This document shows positions 24,942 through 33,067 of a stretch of 64,000 nt of DNA, piece after piece (position 1 is the stretch's first letter; every line of letters starts with the position of its first letter). Made by a program: the position numbers and the translations under genes. The stretch lies in the NCBI GenBank assembly GCA_947497265.1, contig CANMFP010000012.1, positions 34,483 through 98,482 on the forward strand, given 5' to 3'. The DNA comes from an uncultured Isoptericola sp. Lineage in GTDB: Bacteria > Actinomycetota > Actinomycetes > Actinomycetales > Cellulomonadaceae. The notes under the pieces were generated by a model. That model was not told the DNA's origin, made no database searches, and worked only from the letters and a program-made list of their open reading frames with translations.

Positions 24942-26216
24942 CTCGACGGCGGGCGCCTCGTCGAGGTAGACGACCTCGAGGTGGGGCCGGCGGAGCAGCC
25001 GGTACCGCACCTTGAGCCGCCAGTTGCGCACGGCCCAGATCGTCGCCCCGAGCGCGACGACGAGCGTGGCGATCGACCCGATGAGGATCGACCAGCGCGG
25101 GCCGAAGGCCTCCCCGACCCACCCGACGATCGGCGACCCGATCGGCGTCGCGCCCAGGAACACCATCATGTAGAGCGACATGACGCGGCCGCGCATCGCC
25201 GGATCCGTCGAGGTCTGGATGGTGGAGTTGGCGGCGGTCATCATGGTCAGCGACGCCAGCCCGACGGGGATGCAGGCCACCACGAACGACGGGAACGTGG
25301 GCATGAGGGCCATCACCGCCGTCGCGATCGCGAACGCGAAGGCAGCGCCGATCACGAGCCGCACGCGCGGGCGGTCGCGCCGGGCCGCCAGCAGCGCCCC
25401 CGTCAGCGACCCGATCGCGAGCACCGAGCCGAGCAGCCCGAACTCGCCGGCACCCCGCTCGAACTCGACGCGCGCCATCATCGCCGAGGTGAGCTGGAAG
25501 TTGAGCCCGAACGTGGACACGACAGCCATCACCACCATGATCACGACGATGTCGGTGCGCCCCCGCACGTACCGCAGACCCTCGCGGATCTGGCCCTTGC
25601 CGCGCGGGGCGCGCTCGCGCGCCCAGGACGCCTCGGCCTTCATGAGGGCGATGGCGACGATCGTGGCGGCGAAGGTGAGGCCGTTGATGACGAACACCCA
25701 TCCGGACCCGACGGCGGCGATGAGCAGCCCGGCGACGCCCGGCCCCACGAGGCGCGCGGCGTTGAAGGAGGCGGAGTTGAGCCCGACGGCGTTGGCGAGT
25801 CGCTCGGGCGGCACCAGCTCGGCGACGAAGGTCTGCCGCACGGGGTTGTCGAACGCGGTGACGATGCCGAGGCCGAGCGCGAACGCGTACACCTGCCAGA
25901 GCTGGGCGTTCCCGGACAGGACGAGGGCGCCCAGGCCGAGGGCGAGCAGGCCCATCGCGCCCTGGGTGGCCATCAGCAGCTGACGGCGGGGCAACCGGTC
26001 GGCGAGCAGACCCGCCCACGGCCCGATCAGCAGCAGGGGCAGGAACTGCAGGGCGGTGGTGATGCCGAGCGCCACGCCGGAGTCGTCGGTGAGGTCGGTG
26101 AGGACCAGCCAGTCCTGGGCGACGCGCTGCATCCAGGTGCCGACGTTCGCGACGAGGGCGGCGCCGAACCAGAGGCGGTAGTTGGGGTAGCGCAGGGAGG
26201 AGAAGGTGGCGCTCAT
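24918..26216 (-). CDS. MFS exporter (MFS_3/enterobactin-exporter-like)
   Basis: A 432-residue major facilitator with twelve predicted helices. It starts MSATFSSLRYPNYRLWFGAALVANVGTWMQ and has the motif-A loop GLLADRLPRRQLL between helices 2 and 3, the pattern of the MFS_3 group that includes EntS-like exporters. A short charged C-terminal tail follows. The substrate cannot be predicted. Its start overlaps the MarR regulator stop by 4 bases, so the MarR protein probably controls its own operon and this exporter. Confidence 0.88.
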   Translation of the reverse strand: MSATFSSLRYPNYRLWFGAALVANVGTWMQRVAQDWLVLTDLTDDSGVALGITTALQFLPLLLIGPWAGLLADRLPRRQLLMATQGAMGLLALGLGALVLSGNAQLWQVYAFALGLGIVTAFDNPVRQTFVAELVPPERLANAVGLNSASFNAARLVGPGVAGLLIAAVGSGWVFVINGLTFAATIVAIALMKAEASWARERAPRGKGQIREGLRYVRGRTDIVVIMVVMAVVSTFGLNFQLTSAMMARVEFERGAGEFGLLGSVLAIGSLTGALLAARRDRPRVRLVIGAAFAFAIATAVMALMPTFPSFVVACIPVGLASLTMMTAANSTIQTSTDPAMRGRVMSLYMMVFLGATPIGSPIVGWVGEAFGPRWSILIGSIATLVVALGATIWAVRNWRLKVRYRLLRRPHLEVVYLDEAPAVERDHARAA

Positions 26217-26635
26217 CCAGCCGCCACCTTCACGAGGATCTCGGTGGCGGCCGCGAGGGTGGCGCGCTCGTCGGCGTCGAGCTCCTCCAGGCGGCAGGTG
26301 AGCCAGGCGTCCCGACGACGGCGGGTCTCGGCGATCTCGTGGCGTCCGGCGTCGGTGAGGCGCACGACGACCTGGCGCTTGTCCGTGGGGTGGTCGATCT
26401 TGTCGACGAGGCCGAGCGCGGCGAGCGCCGTCACGGCCCGGGTCATGGCGGGCGGGCGGACGCGCTCGTGCTCGGCGAGGGCGCCGGGGCTCATCTCGCC
26501 GTGCCGGTTCAGGACCGCGAGGACGCCGAACTGGCCTTCGGGCAGGTCGGCCTCGCCGCGCTGGGTACGCAGGCGGCGGGCGGCGCGGGTGAGGGCGACA
26601 CGGAGGTCGCTGCTGAGCTGGGCGGGATCGTGCAT
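26213..26635 (-). CDS. MarR family transcriptional regulator
   Basis: A 140-residue winged-helix regulator. The DNA-binding part (LPEGQFGVLAVLNRHGEMSPGALAEHERVRPPAMTRAVTAL) and the wing (HPTDKRQVVVRLTDAG) are typical. The end is the dimerisation helix (LDADERATLAAATEILVKV). The ATG at 26635 is used; a GTG lies one codon upstream. The coding end overlaps the exporter by ATGA. MarR-exporter pairs usually respond to small aromatic compounds, but the inducer is unknown. Confidence 0.9.
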   Translation of the reverse strand: MHDPAQLSSDLRVALTRAARRLRTQRGEADLPEGQFGVLAVLNRHGEMSPGALAEHERVRPPAMTRAVTALAALGLVDKIDHPTDKRQVVVRLTDAGRHEIAETRRRRDAWLTCRLEELDADERATLAAATEILVKVAAG

Positions 26636-26712
26636 CACTGTTCTTACTCTAGGTCATTACCCAGCGACACGGCCTGTGAGTTCCGCCACGGTCAGACAGC
26701 CCGCCCGGGGTG

Positions 26713-26784
26713 TTGTGGGCGCGATTTCTGGGCTCTCAACCCTACTAAAAAGGACACAACGGGCCAGAAATCGCGCCCACAACA
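26713..26784. repeat. 72-bp palindromic element, copy 4
   Basis: Perfect arms GTTGTGGGCGCGATTTCTGG and complement around a 32-base loop that is unusually A-rich (CTACTAAAAAGGACACAA). The loop shows no strong inner hairpin. It lies 15 bases after the LCP gene stop. Confidence 0.92.
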
Positions 26785-26799
26785 CCCAGCGGGGGCCCG

Positions 26800-27816
26800 C
26801 TACTTGACGGTGGCGGGGAGCAGCTCGAGATCCTCGCCGTGCTCCTCGAGGAACTCCTGCGCCTCACCGTCCGAGACGGCGGTCATGAGGCGGTCGAACG
26901 GGTCCTCGTCCAGCACCACGATCGACTGACCGTCAGAAGACCGGCCGGTTCCCTCGTACGGCGCGGTCATGAACGCCACGTCGTTCGTGGAGATCTCCCG
27001 CGCCTCGTCGAAGATCTCCCGCATCCGGGTGATCGACAGCGCGTCGTCGGTGGCCACGGACCGGCTCACCTCGTCGAAGAATCGGCTCATCATCACCGGG
27101 TCGCGCCGGTTGTTGTTGATCTTGCCCAGGATGGCGCGCATCCAGTTCTGCTGGCGCTGCACCCGCCCGAAGTCGCCGTTGGACAGCCCGTAGCGCTGGC
27201 GGGTGTAGGACAACGCCTCCTCGCCGCTCATCATGTGCTTGCCGGCCTCGAAGAACACGTCGTCACCGTCGCCGATGTCCTCCGGCACGGTGATCTGCAC
27301 GCCGTCCAGAGCGTCCGTCAGCCCGACGAACTGCTCGAAGCCGGTCACCACGAAGTGGTCGATGCGGACGTCGGTCAGGTCCTCGACCGTCTGGATCATC
27401 AGGCTGGGCCCGCCGAACGCGTAGGCAGCGTTGATCTTGGCGTGCCCGTGCCCCGGGACCTCCACCCACGAGTCGCGCGGGATCGACACCACCACGGCGG
27501 ACGACCGGTCGGCCGGCAGGTGGACGAGCATGATGGCGTCGGGCCGCTGGCCGCTCTCCGTCAGGCTGGCGACGCCGTCGGCCGACCCGCGCGAGTCCGA
27601 CCCGAGCACCAGGAAGTTGACGTCGGTCAGCTCCTCCCCCGCCGTCGGGGACGGGGCCGGCTCGGGGCGGTCCGTGAGCTCGGCGAACGGGTCACCGAGC
27701 TTCTCGACGTTCGCGTCCAGCCGCTGCTGGAACCACCAGATCCCTCCGAAGGCCGCACCCGCCAGGACCGCCACGAGCACCACCACGACGACGAGCGCCC
27801 GCGCGGTGCTGCTCAT
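26800..27816 (-). CDS. LytR-CpsA-Psr (LCP) family cell-wall polymer ligase
   Basis: A 338-residue membrane-anchored enzyme that transfers polymer from an undecaprenyl-diphosphate carrier to peptidoglycan. One N-terminal helix (residues about 7-28) anchors an extracellular LCP domain: LVLGSDSRG (start of the domain), IMLVHLPADR, SIPRDSWVEVPGHGHAKINAAYAFGG (the Arg and Asp of the active site) and QRYGLSNGDFGRVQRQQ near the end. The ATG at 27816 is preferred because sequence upstream is a glycosyltransferase remnant on the other strand. Confidence 0.93.
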   Translation of the reverse strand: MSSTARALVVVVVLVAVLAGAAFGGIWWFQQRLDANVEKLGDPFAELTDRPEPAPSPTAGEELTDVNFLVLGSDSRGSADGVASLTESGQRPDAIMLVHLPADRSSAVVVSIPRDSWVEVPGHGHAKINAAYAFGGPSLMIQTVEDLTDVRIDHFVVTGFEQFVGLTDALDGVQITVPEDIGDGDDVFFEAGKHMMSGEEALSYTRQRYGLSNGDFGRVQRQQNWMRAILGKINNNRRDPVMMSRFFDEVSRSVATDDALSITRMREIFDEAREISTNDVAFMTAPYEGTGRSSDGQSIVVLDEDPFDRLMTAVSDGEAQEFLEEHGEDLELLPATVK

Positions 27817-27845
27817 GCGTCGCCCGCCTCGGGGACGACGGCGGG

Positions 27846-28173
27846 GCGGGGGCCCGGCGGGCATCCGGTCGAGGCGATGGCCACGGGTCGACCGGTGGTG
27901 GCGAGCGACCTGCCGGCGCTGCGCGAGGTGTGCTCCCCGCTCGACGGCGGCGCCCCGGCCGCGCTGCTCGTCGCCGCGGACGACGACGCGGCCTGGGTCG
28001 ACGCCGTCGGCGGCCTGCTGGACGACGGCGGCCGCCGCGACGCGCTGGTCACGGCCGGCCGGGAGGTGGCGGCCGAGCGGACCTGGTCGCGGCTCGTGGC
28101 TCGCTACGACGACGTCTACGCGGCGACGACCGGCACGGCGGTCGCCGAACTGCACCGAGAGGATCGACGATGA
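27846..28173 (+). pseudogene. C-terminal remnant of a GT4-type glycosyltransferase
   Basis: The plus-strand frame reads GGHPVEAMATGRPVVASDLPAL and continues to SRLVARYDDVYAA at the end. This is the last third of a GT-B (family 4) glycosyltransferase, including the E-A-x-A-x-G-x-P-V-V-A-S motif that binds the nucleotide sugar. The N-terminal two thirds are absent: upstream DNA is occupied by the LCP gene on the other strand. The fragment stop codon overlaps the ATG of the next LCP gene (ATGA), indicating that the two were once an intact operon. It is probably non-functional. Confidence 0.75.
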
Positions 28174-29171
28174 CCCGGACCCGACAGCACGGTGTGCGCG
28201 TCGCGGCGCTCGTGACCGCGGCGGTCCTGACGCTGGGGGCGTGCTCGCTGCCCGCAGAGCCGGTACCTCGCCCCGCCGCGACGCAGACCACCACCGAGGC
28301 GGTCGAGCCGGCGGAGAAGTCGGCGGCGCCGTCGCCGTCGCCCGAGGCAGCGGACCCGCTGGGCGAAGGGGCCCGCAACGTGCTGCTCATCGGCACCGAC
28401 TCGCGCGACGCCTCCTCGATGGGCGGCAACGCGGACATCATCATGCTGGCGCACGTCCCGGCGGACCGGGAGCAGCTCTACCTGGTCTCGTTCACGCGGG
28501 ACATGCACGTGCCGATCCCGGGGATCGGCGAGGGGAAGATCAACTCGGCGTTCTCGCGCGGGGGCACCCCGACCCTGGTCGACACGGTGGCCGGGCTGGT
28601 GGGCGGCCTCGAGATCGACCACACGGTGCAGGCGAACTTCAACGGGTTCATCAACCTCACGCGGGCCCTCGACGGCCTCGAGGTGGACAACAAGCACCAC
28701 TCCACGGTGACGGTGAACTCGACCGGGCGGGTCGTGGACTTCCCCGAGGGGCGCATCACGCTGGAGAACACCGACGGCCTCATCTACGTGCGCGAGCGCA
28801 AGCGGCTGCCCCTCGGCGACCTGGACCGCACCGAGCGGCAGCGCGCCGCGGTGATCGGCATGATGGACCGCATCGCGGAGCGCATCGACGACCCGGCGTT
28901 CGTCGCCGAGCTCGTCGCCCTGCTGTACGACAACGTCAAGGTCACGGGCGGCCTCGAAGTGGAGGACTTCGTCGCCCTCGCACCGATGGCGGCGGAGCTC
29001 GACCGGGACGACGTCGTGAGCCTCATGGCGCCGATCACCGGCTTCGGCACCGTGGGTGGCGCGTCGGTCAACCTCGTCGACGAGGCGCAGACGGCGGACC
29101 TCGGCGAGGCGCTGCGCACGGACACGATGGACGAGTACGTCGACGAGCACGGCACCGGTTACGCGCCCTGA
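28170..29171 (+). CDS. LCP family cell-wall polymer ligase, lipoprotein-like
   Basis: A second LCP-type enzyme of 333 residues, only distantly similar to the one at 26800. The N-terminus looks like a lipoprotein signal (lipobox LGAC at about residues 22-25), followed by a Pro/Ala/Glu linker and the LCP core: LLIGTDSRDASSMGGNADIIM, SFTRDMHVPIPGIGEGKINSAF with the active-site Arg, and VRERKRLPLGDLDRTERQRA. The spacing to the glycosyltransferase remnant shows it was the last gene of a glycopolymer operon. A variant palindrome lies 28 bases after the stop. Confidence 0.9.
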   Translation: MTRTRQHGVRVAALVTAAVLTLGACSLPAEPVPRPAATQTTTEAVEPAEKSAAPSPSPEAADPLGEGARNVLLIGTDSRDASSMGGNADIIMLAHVPADREQLYLVSFTRDMHVPIPGIGEGKINSAFSRGGTPTLVDTVAGLVGGLEIDHTVQANFNGFINLTRALDGLEVDNKHHSTVTVNSTGRVVDFPEGRITLENTDGLIYVRERKRLPLGDLDRTERQRAAVIGMMDRIAERIDDPAFVAELVALLYDNVKVTGGLEVEDFVALAPMAAELDRDDVVSLMAPITGFGTVGGASVNLVDEAQTADLGEALRTDTMDEYVDEHGTGYAP

Positions 29172-29199
29172 GCGCGCCCGCCCGTCGTCCCCCCGAAAC

Positions 29200-29271
29200 G
29201 TTGTGGGTGCACGTTGGCACTCAAAATGCCCGATATGGGCGTTTCCTGCAGTGCCCTCGTGCACCCACAAC
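29200..29271. repeat. 72-bp palindromic element, divergent arm type
   Basis: Same length as the main family and the same end GTTGTGGG, but the arms then read TGCACG instead of CGCGATTTC. A second inner hairpin (AATGCCC/GGGCG around GATAT) replaces the loop. It lies between two convergent genes, like several full copies. It may be a sister lineage of the element. Confidence 0.85.
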
Positions 29272-29293
29272 GCTCGGGGGGTGGCGGGCGGGG

Positions 29294-30040
29294 TCAGGCG
29301 GCGGGGCGGGTTCCCCACGCGACGAGCGCCGGACCGGTCTGCGGCAGCGCCCGTTGCACCACCCGGAAGGGCCAGGTGGCCGCCGCCGTCACGGTGCCCT
29401 GGAGCGCCGACGACGGCTGGAACAGGCGCCCGGAGCGGGCGGTGCGCTCCGCCGTCGTCGTCCGGTCGTCCAACCGACGGCGGGCCACCTGGTTGCGCAC
29501 CGCTTCGAGGGCGTAGCCGAGCGGCGCACCGTAGAGGCGCCCGCCGAGGTCGGTGAGCCCGGCCTCGGCGAGCAGCGCGCGCATCTGGGCCGGCTCGTAG
29601 CGGCGGTGGTGCCCGACGGCGGCGTCCATGGGGCCGTACCGCGACTGCCACGCGGGGGTCGAGACGAGCACGAGCCCACCCGGACGCAGCAGCTCGACCC
29701 AGGAGGCGAGCGCCCCGGCGTCGTCCTCGAGATGCTCGAGCACCTCGAACGCGCAGACGACGTCGTACCCGGCCCCGGGCCGGACCAGCGCCTCGACGGA
29801 ACCGTGCACGACCTGGCCCGGCAGACCAGCGTCGGTCAGGCGTGCGGCGGCGACGTCGGCGCTGGCGCCGTCGAGCTCGACGCCGGTGTAGTCGTGCCCG
29901 GCGGCGGCGAGGCGGGCACCCACGGCACCCTGCCCACAGCCGATCTCGAGCACGCGGGCCGGTCCGGGCGGGAACACGCGCCGCACGACGTCCCAGCGCA
30001 GGGATCCGAACAGGGTCAGGGGTGGGGCGGTCGTCGTCAC
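29294..30040 (-). CDS. class I SAM-dependent methyltransferase
   Basis: A 248-residue methyltransferase. The SAM-binding motif I is VLEIGCGQGAVGARLA, motif II is the acidic VELDGAS, and motif III is DVVCAFEVLEHLEDD. A C-terminal segment (LGYALEAVRNQVARRRLDD and a hydrophobic end) may contact a lipid or membrane. The GTG at 30040 follows an ideal GGAGGAAG site. The methyltransferase half of the fusion protein at 30102 is its close relative (LRWDVVRR, VLE.GCGQGAVGAR), so this is a duplication within a surface-polymer locus. The substrate is unknown. Confidence 0.9.
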   Translation of the reverse strand: MTTTAPPLTLFGSLRWDVVRRVFPPGPARVLEIGCGQGAVGARLAAAGHDYTGVELDGASADVAAARLTDAGLPGQVVHGSVEALVRPGAGYDVVCAFEVLEHLEDDAGALASWVELLRPGGLVLVSTPAWQSRYGPMDAAVGHHRRYEPAQMRALLAEAGLTDLGGRLYGAPLGYALEAVRNQVARRRLDDRTTTAERTARSGRLFQPSSALQGTVTAAATWPFRVVQRALPQTGPALVAWGTRPAA

Positions 30041-30067
30041 GCTTCCTCCGAACGTCCGTGGTGCGAG

Positions 30068-30132
30068 TGCCGAGTGTCGAGGTCGGGACCGCCATGACGG
30101 CTCATTCCGGTCCGAACCTCGACATTCGGCAT
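30068..30132. repeat. second type of long palindrome at a gene end
   Basis: The arms TGCCGAGTGTCGAGGT and its near-complement pair over 20 or more bases around a 17-base loop. The sequence is unrelated to the GTTGTGGG family. The stop codon of the fusion gene (30102-30104) lies in the loop, so the last residues of that protein are encoded by the element. Confidence 0.75.
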
Positions 30133-31793
30133 CCCGGGGTGGGGCGGCGGGCGCGGGCGACGAGGCCCGTCCCGTGCCGGGGGAAGGCTCGCTGCAGCAG
30201 GCAGAAGGGCCAGACCGCGGCCGCGACGAGCGCCCCCGTGACCAGCGACGTGGGCTGCAGGACGCGTCCGCTCCCGGCAGTCTGCCCTGCCAGGTCCAGC
30301 TCCGCACGGTCCCCCGCCCGACGGCGCGCCATCCGGTTGCGCACCGCCTCCAGCAGGTAGCCGATCGGGGCGTCGTACAGGGTCACGTCGACGTCGGTGA
30401 GCCCGGAGTCCTCCAGCAGCCCGCGCAACCGCTCCGGCTCGTAGCGGCGGTAGTGGCCGGCCAGGGTGTCCCAGGGGCCGAACCGATCGGGCCAGGCCGG
30501 CGTGGAGAGCAACAGCTCGCCGCCGGGCCGCACCCGCGCGACCCACCCGGCCAGTGCAGCGGCGTCGTCGTCGATGTGCTCGATCACCTCGAACGCGCAC
30601 ACCACGTCGAACCGTTGGTCCGGGTCCAGCACGGTGGTGTCGCCGTGCAGCACGCGTGCCCGCGGGGCGGCCGCGCCGATGCACTCCGCGGCCGTCGCCC
30701 AGCTCGTCTCGTCGAGCTCGACGGCGGTGTAGTCGTGACGCGCGGCGATGCGGGCGCCCACGGCTCCCTGGCCGCACCCCACCTCCAGCACGGACGCCCG
30801 CTCGCGGGGCAGCGACCGGCGCACGACGTCCCAGCGCAACCGTCCGCGCGGGGCGAGCGGCGGGAAGGGCGCCCGCCGCAGGACCGCCCCTGCACCGGCG
30901 AAGGCCAGATCGGCGAGCGTCACGAGGACCCGGCTGACCAGGACGACGAGCAGCAGCTCCGCGTGCGGGATCGTGCCGGCCAGGACGGCGAGCAGGACGA
31001 GCTCGCGCGCGCCGGCGCCGGCGGGGACCACCACGAGGAGGAACCCCACCATCCAGGCCAGCGCGTAGCCGCCGACGGCGAGGGCGAGCGTCCGCACGCC
31101 CGTCGCCATGCCGAGACCGGTCGCCAGGAGCCACACCTGCACGCCGGCGAGCACCCAGCCGAGCACGGCCCAGGCGGCGGCCGCGCCGAGCCCGCCCCAC
31201 GACAGCGGCTGGGCGAAGGGCGCACGGCGGGCAGCCCGCAGAGCGACGGCGAGCAGCCGGTTGAGCACGGGCGGCAGCAGCAGGACGACGACGGCGGGCA
31301 GCAGCCAGAGGGTCCAGGCCCAAGGCCCGAGGGCGTCCGCGGCGAGGAACGGCAGCGCCAGGACGCCGACCACCGCCCCGGAGACGACGCCGACACCGGT
31401 GGCGACGGCGGTGGCCGTCATGGTGCGGCGCCGCGGCACGCCGTGGTCGGCGCCGACCTCGGCGGCGGCGACGATGTTCCACACTCCCCCGGGCACGTAC
31501 TTGCCGAGCTGGCTGATGCCGAACACGGCGACGGCGGAGCGCGCGTCGAGCCGTGAGCCGAGGTCGGTGAGCACGGCCCGCCAGGACAGCAGGGTGGCGC
31601 CGACGAACAGCACCGAGAGCACGAGCGCCACCGCGAGCCGCGCGGCGGAGAGCGCGCGGGCGGCGTCCAGCAGGTCCTCCCGCACGGCCACCACCGCGTA
31701 GACGGCCAGGCCGAGCGCCAGGACGAGGAACCCCCAGCGCACCCACGGCGAGCGCAGCACGGCGAGCAGCCGGGGGACCACGCCCGCGCTCAC
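30102..31793 (-). CDS. flippase-like (UPF0104/LPG-synthase-TM) and methyltransferase fusion protein
   Basis: A 563-residue two-part protein. Residues about 10-310 form eight or so membrane helices with the signature of the UPF0104/lysylphosphatidylglycerol-synthase transmembrane family (FGISQLGKYVPGGVWNIVAA), whose members include lipid-linked sugar flippases. Residues about 325-550 are a class I methyltransferase (VLEVGCGQGAVGARIA, DVVCAFEVIEHIDDD), similar to the neighbouring single-domain enzyme. The fusion suggests methylation of a lipid-linked glycan near the membrane; this is inferred. GTG start overlapping the upstream glycosyltransferase stop (GTGA). The C-terminus is encoded by a palindrome. 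Confidence 0.85.
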   Translation of the reverse strand: MSAGVVPRLLAVLRSPWVRWGFLVLALGLAVYAVVAVREDLLDAARALSAARLAVALVLSVLFVGATLLSWRAVLTDLGSRLDARSAVAVFGISQLGKYVPGGVWNIVAAAEVGADHGVPRRRTMTATAVATGVGVVSGAVVGVLALPFLAADALGPWAWTLWLLPAVVVLLLPPVLNRLLAVALRAARRAPFAQPLSWGGLGAAAAWAVLGWVLAGVQVWLLATGLGMATGVRTLALAVGGYALAWMVGFLLVVVPAGAGARELVLLAVLAGTIPHAELLLVVLVSRVLVTLADLAFAGAGAVLRRAPFPPLAPRGRLRWDVVRRSLPRERASVLEVGCGQGAVGARIAARHDYTAVELDETSWATAAECIGAAAPRARVLHGDTTVLDPDQRFDVVCAFEVIEHIDDDAAALAGWVARVRPGGELLLSTPAWPDRFGPWDTLAGHYRRYEPERLRGLLEDSGLTDVDVTLYDAPIGYLLEAVRNRMARRRAGDRAELDLAGQTAGSGRVLQPTSLVTGALVAAAVWPFCLLQRAFPRHGTGLVARARRPTPGCRMSRFGPE

Positions 31794-32941
31794 GGGTGCA
31801 CCTCGCGCGCGGCCAGCGCCGCGTCCAGCGGGCCGACGACGGCGCCCGGCCGGATGGCGTCGCGCGCGGCGAACGCTCGGGCCCGGGCGGCGGCGAGCCG
31901 GTCCGGGTCGGCGAGCTCGAGGAGGCGGTCCGCGAGCGCCGTCGGGTCGGCAGGCGGCACGAGCTCGAGGTGCTCGCCGAGCTGGCGGCGCTGCGGGGCG
32001 GTGTCGGAGGTGACGACGACGCAGCCGGCGGCGAGCCCCTGGAACACCTTGTTGGGCACCACGCGCAGACCCTTGGGGGTGTCGGAGAAGATGCCGAGGC
32101 AGACGTCGTGACCGGCGACGAGCTCGGGGAGCGCGTCGGGTTCCACCCAGTCGAGCCAGTGCACGCCCGGAATGCCGTCCAGCACGGCCCGGGCGGCGGC
32201 GTGGTCCTGCCCGTGGCCGACCAGGGTGGCCTCGATCGGTCGGCCGGACGCGGCGGCGCGGGGCAGGACGTCGGCGAGCGCCTCGGCCACCACCGTGGCG
32301 CCCTGCAGCGGCGTGAAGAGGCCGTAGAACACGACGCGCAACGGCTCCTCGCCGGCCGGGGCGCCGCCGTCGGGCACGGGATGCGCGCGGAACCAGGCGT
32401 CGGGAGCGCCGACAGGGACGACGACGCCGTGCGGCTCGCGGCCGGTGCGGCGGTGGGGTCGGCGGGCGGGGAGCATGGCGTGGTGCTCGTCGGTGTCGAG
32501 GACGACGACGTCGGCGCACGCGAGGGCGAGCCGGTCCAGGCCGCGCAGCAGCCGCACCCGCAGGCCGGCGGCGCCGCGGTCGGTGGCGGTGTCCGCAGCG
32601 TAGACGAGGTGGTCGAGCACCACGGTGGTGCGGGGGTGCAGCAGGCGGGCCAGGACCACGTCGAAGTGGCCGAGGTAGCCGACAAGCAGCGCGTCGGGGC
32701 TGCCGTGCGTGCGGCGGTGGGCGACGTCGTCGCGCACGAGCAGGGCCCAGCAGGCGAGCAGCCGGACCAGCAGCAGCGGGAGGCGCCACGGCTGGCGGAG
32801 CATGCGGACGCGCTCGGCGGTGCTGAACCCGAGGGGACGGTTCAGCTCGGCCACGGTGTGCCCGTGGGCGCGCAGCCCGGCGACGAGGATCCCGGCGCGC
32901 GGGTGCCGGGCGGCGTCGTAGGTGCCGAACGCGACGATCAC
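31790..32941 (-). CDS. GT4-like glycosyltransferase
   Basis: A 383-residue GT-B fold glycosyltransferase. The N-terminal domain starts VIVAFGTYDAARHPRAGILV, and the C-terminal domain has FYGLFTPLQGATVVAEAL, the acceptor loop, and the VFQGLAAGCVVVTSDT segment that binds the nucleotide sugar with its E/Q-G-L-A-A-G pattern. GTG start at 32941 has the first strand. Its coding end overlaps the flippase-methyltransferase by GTGA. With the neighbouring GT2 and methyltransferases it belongs to a surface-glycan cluster; the sugar is unknown. Confidence 0.85.
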   Translation of the reverse strand: MIVAFGTYDAARHPRAGILVAGLRAHGHTVAELNRPLGFSTAERVRMLRQPWRLPLLLVRLLACWALLVRDDVAHRRTHGSPDALLVGYLGHFDVVLARLLHPRTTVVLDHLVYAADTATDRGAAGLRVRLLRGLDRLALACADVVVLDTDEHHAMLPARRPHRRTGREPHGVVVPVGAPDAWFRAHPVPDGGAPAGEEPLRVVFYGLFTPLQGATVVAEALADVLPRAAASGRPIEATLVGHGQDHAAARAVLDGIPGVHWLDWVEPDALPELVAGHDVCLGIFSDTPKGLRVVPNKVFQGLAAGCVVVTSDTAPQRRQLGEHLELVPPADPTALADRLLELADPDRLAAARARAFAARDAIRPGAVVGPLDAALAAREVHP

Positions 32942-33067
32942 TCGTCTCGCCCCCTGTCCGAGGGCTGGCTGGCGCGCAGCCTGACGCACATCACCATCAA
33001 CATCCTCGTCAGCATCGTCGTTACCTTCGTCATTGCCGCGCTAACGATGATGCTGCCTCAGCGGGCG

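Noticed and set aside
24076..26019. Long open frame overlapping the MHYT and MFS genes
   Set aside because: Its sequence is low-complexity Arg/Asp/Ala without motifs, whereas the MHYT and MFS frames show membrane helices and family motifs.
17488..29271. CRISPR array
   Set aside because: The repeats are palindromes spread over tens of kilobases, not directly repeated units with regular spacers, and no cas gene is nearby.
520..29271. Simple intrinsic terminators
   Set aside because: Copies at gene ends could terminate transcription, but the conserved arm sequence, fixed length, variable loops and one copy inside a gene do not fit ordinary terminators, which differ at each gene in this window.
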